Assembly (NCBI GenBank): GCA_038531315.1
Contig: JBCBBT010000033.1
Span: forward strand, 1-36,496
Direction of reading: 5' to 3'
Source: JAJFFW01 sp038531315
GTDB taxonomy: Bacteria > Pseudomonadota > Alphaproteobacteria > Caulobacterales > Parvularculaceae
DNA: 36,496 nt
Below the pieces are notes generated by a model that made no database searches, was not told the DNA's origin, and worked only from the letters and a program-made list of their open reading frames with translations. Made by a program: the position numbers and the translations under genes. This document shows positions 33,693-36,496 of this stretch, piece after piece. Every line of letters begins with the position of its first letter. Position 1 is the first letter of the stretch.

Positions 33693-36121
33693 GATACCTT
33701 GTTTCGAAATTGCAAAGCTTCCGCGCCCAGACAATGATCATTGTGGCGCTGACCAGCGTTCTTGCGGTGGTGCTGACGTCGGCGGGGTTCATCATCAACA
33801 CCGTTTCTTCCTTTAAAGACGAACTGACGCGCGACCGAATACAAACGGCGCAAATTCTGTCCGAGACAATTTCGCTCGCTGTCGCGTTTGAAGATGAAGA
33901 CACAATCAACGCCAATATCGCTGTTCTCGCCGTCACAGACGACGTGATCGCCGCCGATGTTTTTACCCGCGGCGGCGAGCGGATCGGGTTTTTCCGGCGC
34001 GACGACAGCGCGGCGCCCGACGACACGACCTTCATGAACGCCGAACTCGCCGGCAATGCATCCGTCACGGAACGGAACAACCGTCTTTATATCTCAACGC
34101 GGGTCATCGACGACGGCGACTATGTGGGCGACATAAGACTGGTGGTCAGCCTCAACCAGCGCAACCAACAGATCGCCGGCCAGCTTTCCATGGCGGCGTG
34201 CATTCTGGCGATTGCGATCCTGATCGCACTCGGTATCGCCGACCGCTCGGCGAAGATGGTCACGAGGCCGGTCAATCAGCTCAATCAGGCGATTACTGAT
34301 ATTGCCGAGACAGGCGATTATTCACGCCGCGTCGGGTATCAGCGCGACGATGAATTCGGGACGCTGGCGAAAAACTTCAATCTCATGCTGGCGGAAATCA
34401 GCAAGCGCGACGAGACGCTTGAACTCGCCGTCCGCGAGCGCACGGCGGCGCTCTCTAAAGCCGTGAACCGCGCCGAAGAAGCGAGCCGCGCAAAGTCTGA
34501 GTTTCTCGCCAATATGAGCCACGAAATCCGCACGCCCATGAACGGCGTTCTCGGGATGACCGAGGTTCTGCTTGGCAGCGATCTCAGCGCAAAACAACGC
34601 GAGCTGACCAATATCATCATGTCGTCGGGCTCCAGCCTGTTGACGATCATCAATGATATTCTCGACTTTTCGAAAATCGAGGCGGGCAAGCTGGAGCTTG
34701 AGGCCGCGCCCTTCAACATGCGCGTCCTGGTGGAAGATATCGCCCGCCTGATGTCGGCGCGCTCGCTGGTCGACGATCTTGAGCTTTTTGTGCGGTTCGA
34801 TCCGTTGCTGCCGGAAGATTTCATCGGCGATGAAACGCGGCTGCGTCAGGTGGTCGCCAATCTGGTCGGTAACGCCGTCAAATTCACCGATACGGGCCAC
34901 ATCCTCATTGATGTCACGGGCGCGCATACCGGCGCCGGACCAGACGATTGGTCGATCCGTGTGGCGATCGAAGACACCGGCATCGGTATCGCGCCGGAAA
35001 AAGTCGCCTCCATGTTTGAAAAATTCCAGCAGGCGGATTCCTCTTCGACCCGCAAATATCAGGGCACCGGGCTTGGTTTGTCGATTTCAAAATCGCTGAT
35101 CGATCTCATGGACGGGGACATCGGCGCAACCAGCACGCTCGGCGAGGGATCGACGTTCTGGTTCGAAATTCCACTATTGAGAACCGCATCCACCGCCAAG
35201 ACGCGCTACAAGCGGCGCGAAGACCTGACCGGGCTTTATGGGCTTATTGTTGACGACAATGAGGTCAATCGACAGATCATCACAGAACTCGCCAAAAAGT
35301 GGGGCATGCGGACGGATACTGCGGATAGCGCCGGGGCGGCGATGACGAAGCTTGCAGAGCGTAAAAACCGCGGCGAGCATTACGATTTTATTCTGACTGA
35401 TTTTCACATGCCGGTCGTCGACGGCGAGGATTTCGCGGTTCAGGTGCGCGAGACCGACTATTTCCGCGACACGCCGATCATCATGCTGTCGTCGGTTTCC
35501 GACCAACAGTCGCTGGCCTCGCGCGCGCGCATCGAGTTCAACGCCTGGCTTGTCAAACCGGTGCGCGCCTCGCAGCTCATGGATGCGATCGCGACCAGCG
35601 TTTCGGCGAAACTGGCGGGCGTCCTGAAGGAGACCGCCAAACAGATGCGCGGCGGCGACGCCTCTGCAAACACACAGACCGGCGACAACGCGATGGCGTC
35701 GCCGGACGCTCAAACGAGCGGCGCCACCTTGCTTCTTGCCGAAGACAATGTGGTCAACCAGGCCGTCGCCCAGCAAATGCTCAAGAAAGAAAACCTTGAG
35801 ATTATCGTGGCGGAAAACGGCCGCATCGCTGTTGATCTGTTTGAAAAACACCGGCCCGACCTCGTCTTGATGGATGTCTCAATGCCGGAAATGAGCGGTC
35901 ACGACGCGACAATTGCGATCCGCGAAATGGAAGAAAAGAACGGCTGGGCCCGCACGCCGATCATCGCCGCCACCGCCCATGTGATGGACAGCGACGTCGC
36001 CGAGTGCAAAGCCTCGGGCATGGATGACTTCGTCCCGAAGCCGATACGTCAGAATGTCCTGATCGAAACCATCGCAAAATGGCGCGAAGGCGGGCGCGGC
36101 GCCATCAGCGAAGCAGGCTGA
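33689..36121 (+). CDS. Hybrid histidine kinase: CHASE8-like sensor, HAMP, HisKA, HATPase, two REC domains
   Basis: An 810-residue membrane kinase. TM1 is at about 16-36. A periplasmic sensor of CHASE8 style covers about 40-155, with ILSETISLAVAFEDEDTINA and DVIAADVFTRGGERIGFF. TM2 is at about 165-187, and HAMP follows at about 190-245. HisKA has His278 in FLANMSHEIRTPMNG; HATPase_c has NLVGNAVKF, DTGIGIAPEKV and GTGLGLSISKSLI. REC1 (about 512-640) has the phosphoacceptor Asp571 in LTDFHMP, and REC2 (about 675-800) has Asp729 in LMDVSMPEM with Lys in FVPKPI. This is a BarA/ArcB-like phosphorelay protein without a C-terminal Hpt domain, so an external Hpt protein is expected. Its start overlaps the YfiR-like gene by 4 bp. 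An imperfect stem-loop (36139-36160) follows the stop. Confidence 0.93.
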   Translation: MRYLVSKLQSFRAQTMIIVALTSVLAVVLTSAGFIINTVSSFKDELTRDRIQTAQILSETISLAVAFEDEDTINANIAVLAVTDDVIAADVFTRGGERIGFFRRDDSAAPDDTTFMNAELAGNASVTERNNRLYISTRVIDDGDYVGDIRLVVSLNQRNQQIAGQLSMAACILAIAILIALGIADRSAKMVTRPVNQLNQAITDIAETGDYSRRVGYQRDDEFGTLAKNFNLMLAEISKRDETLELAVRERTAALSKAVNRAEEASRAKSEFLANMSHEIRTPMNGVLGMTEVLLGSDLSAKQRELTNIIMSSGSSLLTIINDILDFSKIEAGKLELEAAPFNMRVLVEDIARLMSARSLVDDLELFVRFDPLLPEDFIGDETRLRQVVANLVGNAVKFTDTGHILIDVTGAHTGAGPDDWSIRVAIEDTGIGIAPEKVASMFEKFQQADSSSTRKYQGTGLGLSISKSLIDLMDGDIGATSTLGEGSTFWFEIPLLRTASTAKTRYKRREDLTGLYGLIVDDNEVNRQIITELAKKWGMRTDTADSAGAAMTKLAERKNRGEHYDFILTDFHMPVVDGEDFAVQVRETDYFRDTPIIMLSSVSDQQSLASRARIEFNAWLVKPVRASQLMDAIATSVSAKLAGVLKETAKQMRGGDASANTQTGDNAMASPDAQTSGATLLLAEDNVVNQAVAQQMLKKENLEIIVAENGRIAVDLFEKHRPDLVLMDVSMPEMSGHDATIAIREMEEKNGWARTPIIAATAHVMDSDVAECKASGMDDFVPKPIRQNVLIETIAKWREGGRGAISEAG

Positions 36122-36138
36122 CAGCGATTGCGCCGCAG

Positions 36139-36160
36139 CCGCACGGTACAATCCGTGTGG
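36139..36160 (+). terminator. Possible stem-loop after the hybrid kinase gene
   Basis: CCGCACGG (36139-36146) and CCGTGTGG (36153-36160) pair over 8 bp with one G-U in the RNA, loop of six. No T-run follows, so it is at best a weak terminator. Confidence 0.3.
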
Positions 36161-36227
36161 GAATGGACTGCAACGACACGCACCAGATAATCGTTTTTGA
36201 AAACAGGCTGGCAGCCCGGAGCCGCGG

Positions 36228-36496
36228 TCAGATGCCCGGGACTTCCGTCAGACGCGCAAGCTCGCGCATCATGCCGGCGATGCGCGGATTGTCGGTCCAG
36301 TCCCAATAGCGCAGGATCGCCCGCGCATAATCGCGCGCCATGATGTCATAGACCTCAAGCAACCGGTCAGCGTCCTGCGCGGTGAGCACAGGATCGCCGC
36401 TACCGTCTTCCGGCTGCAGGAATTCATAGAATTCGGTCCGCGGCACGCCGAGGCTCTTGCACATGACCGTGTAGGCCTCGCCGGTCTGATCGTTCA
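36228..36496 (-). CDS. C-terminal fragment of an unidentified protein, possibly DUF2336
   Basis: The frame is open from the right edge to a TGA at 36228-36230, giving the last 88-89 residues of a protein that starts outside the window. It is helical, with Cys-Lys-x-x-Gly-Val-x-Arg near the start, an acidic loop (QPEDGSGDP), then helices with DADRLLEVYDIMARDYARAI and a YWDW aromatic cluster. It shares its general pattern with the fragment at the left edge. A DUF2336-type protein is possible but unproven. It is convergent with the hybrid kinase gene, with about 106 bp between the stops. Confidence 0.6.
   Translation of the reverse strand, partial: NDQTGEAYTVMCKSLGVPRTEFYEFLQPEDGSGDPVLTAQDADRLLEVYDIMARDYARAILRYWDWTDNPRIAGMMRELARLTEVPGI

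Overview
The window is GC-rich DNA from an alphaproteobacterium, most likely of the Caulobacterales, Parvularculales or Hyphomonadaceae kind. The clues are a TonB-dependent receptor with a very late Ton box, an UrcA family protein, a DUF1491 protein, a short DnaA-domain-IV protein resembling HdaB, and a PAS histidine kinase of the PleC/DivJ style. This placement is inference. No rRNA, tRNA or CRISPR array was seen. There is one assembly gap, a run of 98 N at 30917-31014.

Layout. 1-249 is the tail of an unidentified + strand gene. 264-2915 (-) is a STAND-type P-loop ATPase with five 43-residue repeats. 2985-13453 is a galactoside utilisation locus: SGLT-type symporter, TonB-dependent receptor and AraC regulator on the - strand, then GH36 alpha-galactosidase, galT and galK divergently on the + strand. 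13494-15410 (-) holds a PAS histidine kinase followed by a DUF1491 gene. 15977-17592 (+) holds a secreted protein of unknown function, a strong terminator and sufE. 17640-18035 (-) is the HdaB-like gene. 18199-26651 (-) is an eleven-gene, translationally coupled Mrp/Mbh-type cation/proton antiporter operon (E-F-G-A'-B-C-D, a second D, two small membrane proteins, a third D). Its MrpC carries a large His/Gly/Asp-rich insertion.

27134-27445 (+) is urcA-like. A poorer-GC stretch from about 27750 to 29620 holds an FCP1/NIF-type HAD phosphatase and looks acquired. 29620-30680 (+) is a TetR regulator with a coupled four-helix membrane protein, driven by a promoter whose spacer is a palindrome and whose message should be nearly leaderless. 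30794-32696 is a partition-like module: a ParA ATPase, a protein with a disordered N-terminus and a ribbon-helix-helix C-terminus, a 44-bp hairpin repeat array running from the 3' end of that gene into the gap, and four 19-bp direct repeats upstream of parA. 32880-36121 (+) pairs a YfiR-like (DUF4154) periplasmic protein with a hybrid histidine kinase that appears to carry a CHASE8-type sensor, so a YfiR-type input seems to be wired to a phosphorelay. 36228-36496 (-) is the C-terminal part of another gene that resembles the one at the left edge.

How they work together. The receptor, symporter, alpha-galactosidase, GalT and GalK form a path from outer-membrane uptake to galactose-1-phosphate and UDP-galactose; no galE or galM lies in the window. 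The Mrp-type complex would exchange Na+ (or K+) for protons and could sustain the sodium gradient the symporter uses. The best candidates for something undescribed are the ParA/RHH/repeat module, the His-rich MrpC loop with two unassigned small subunits, and the YfiR-to-hybrid-kinase pairing.
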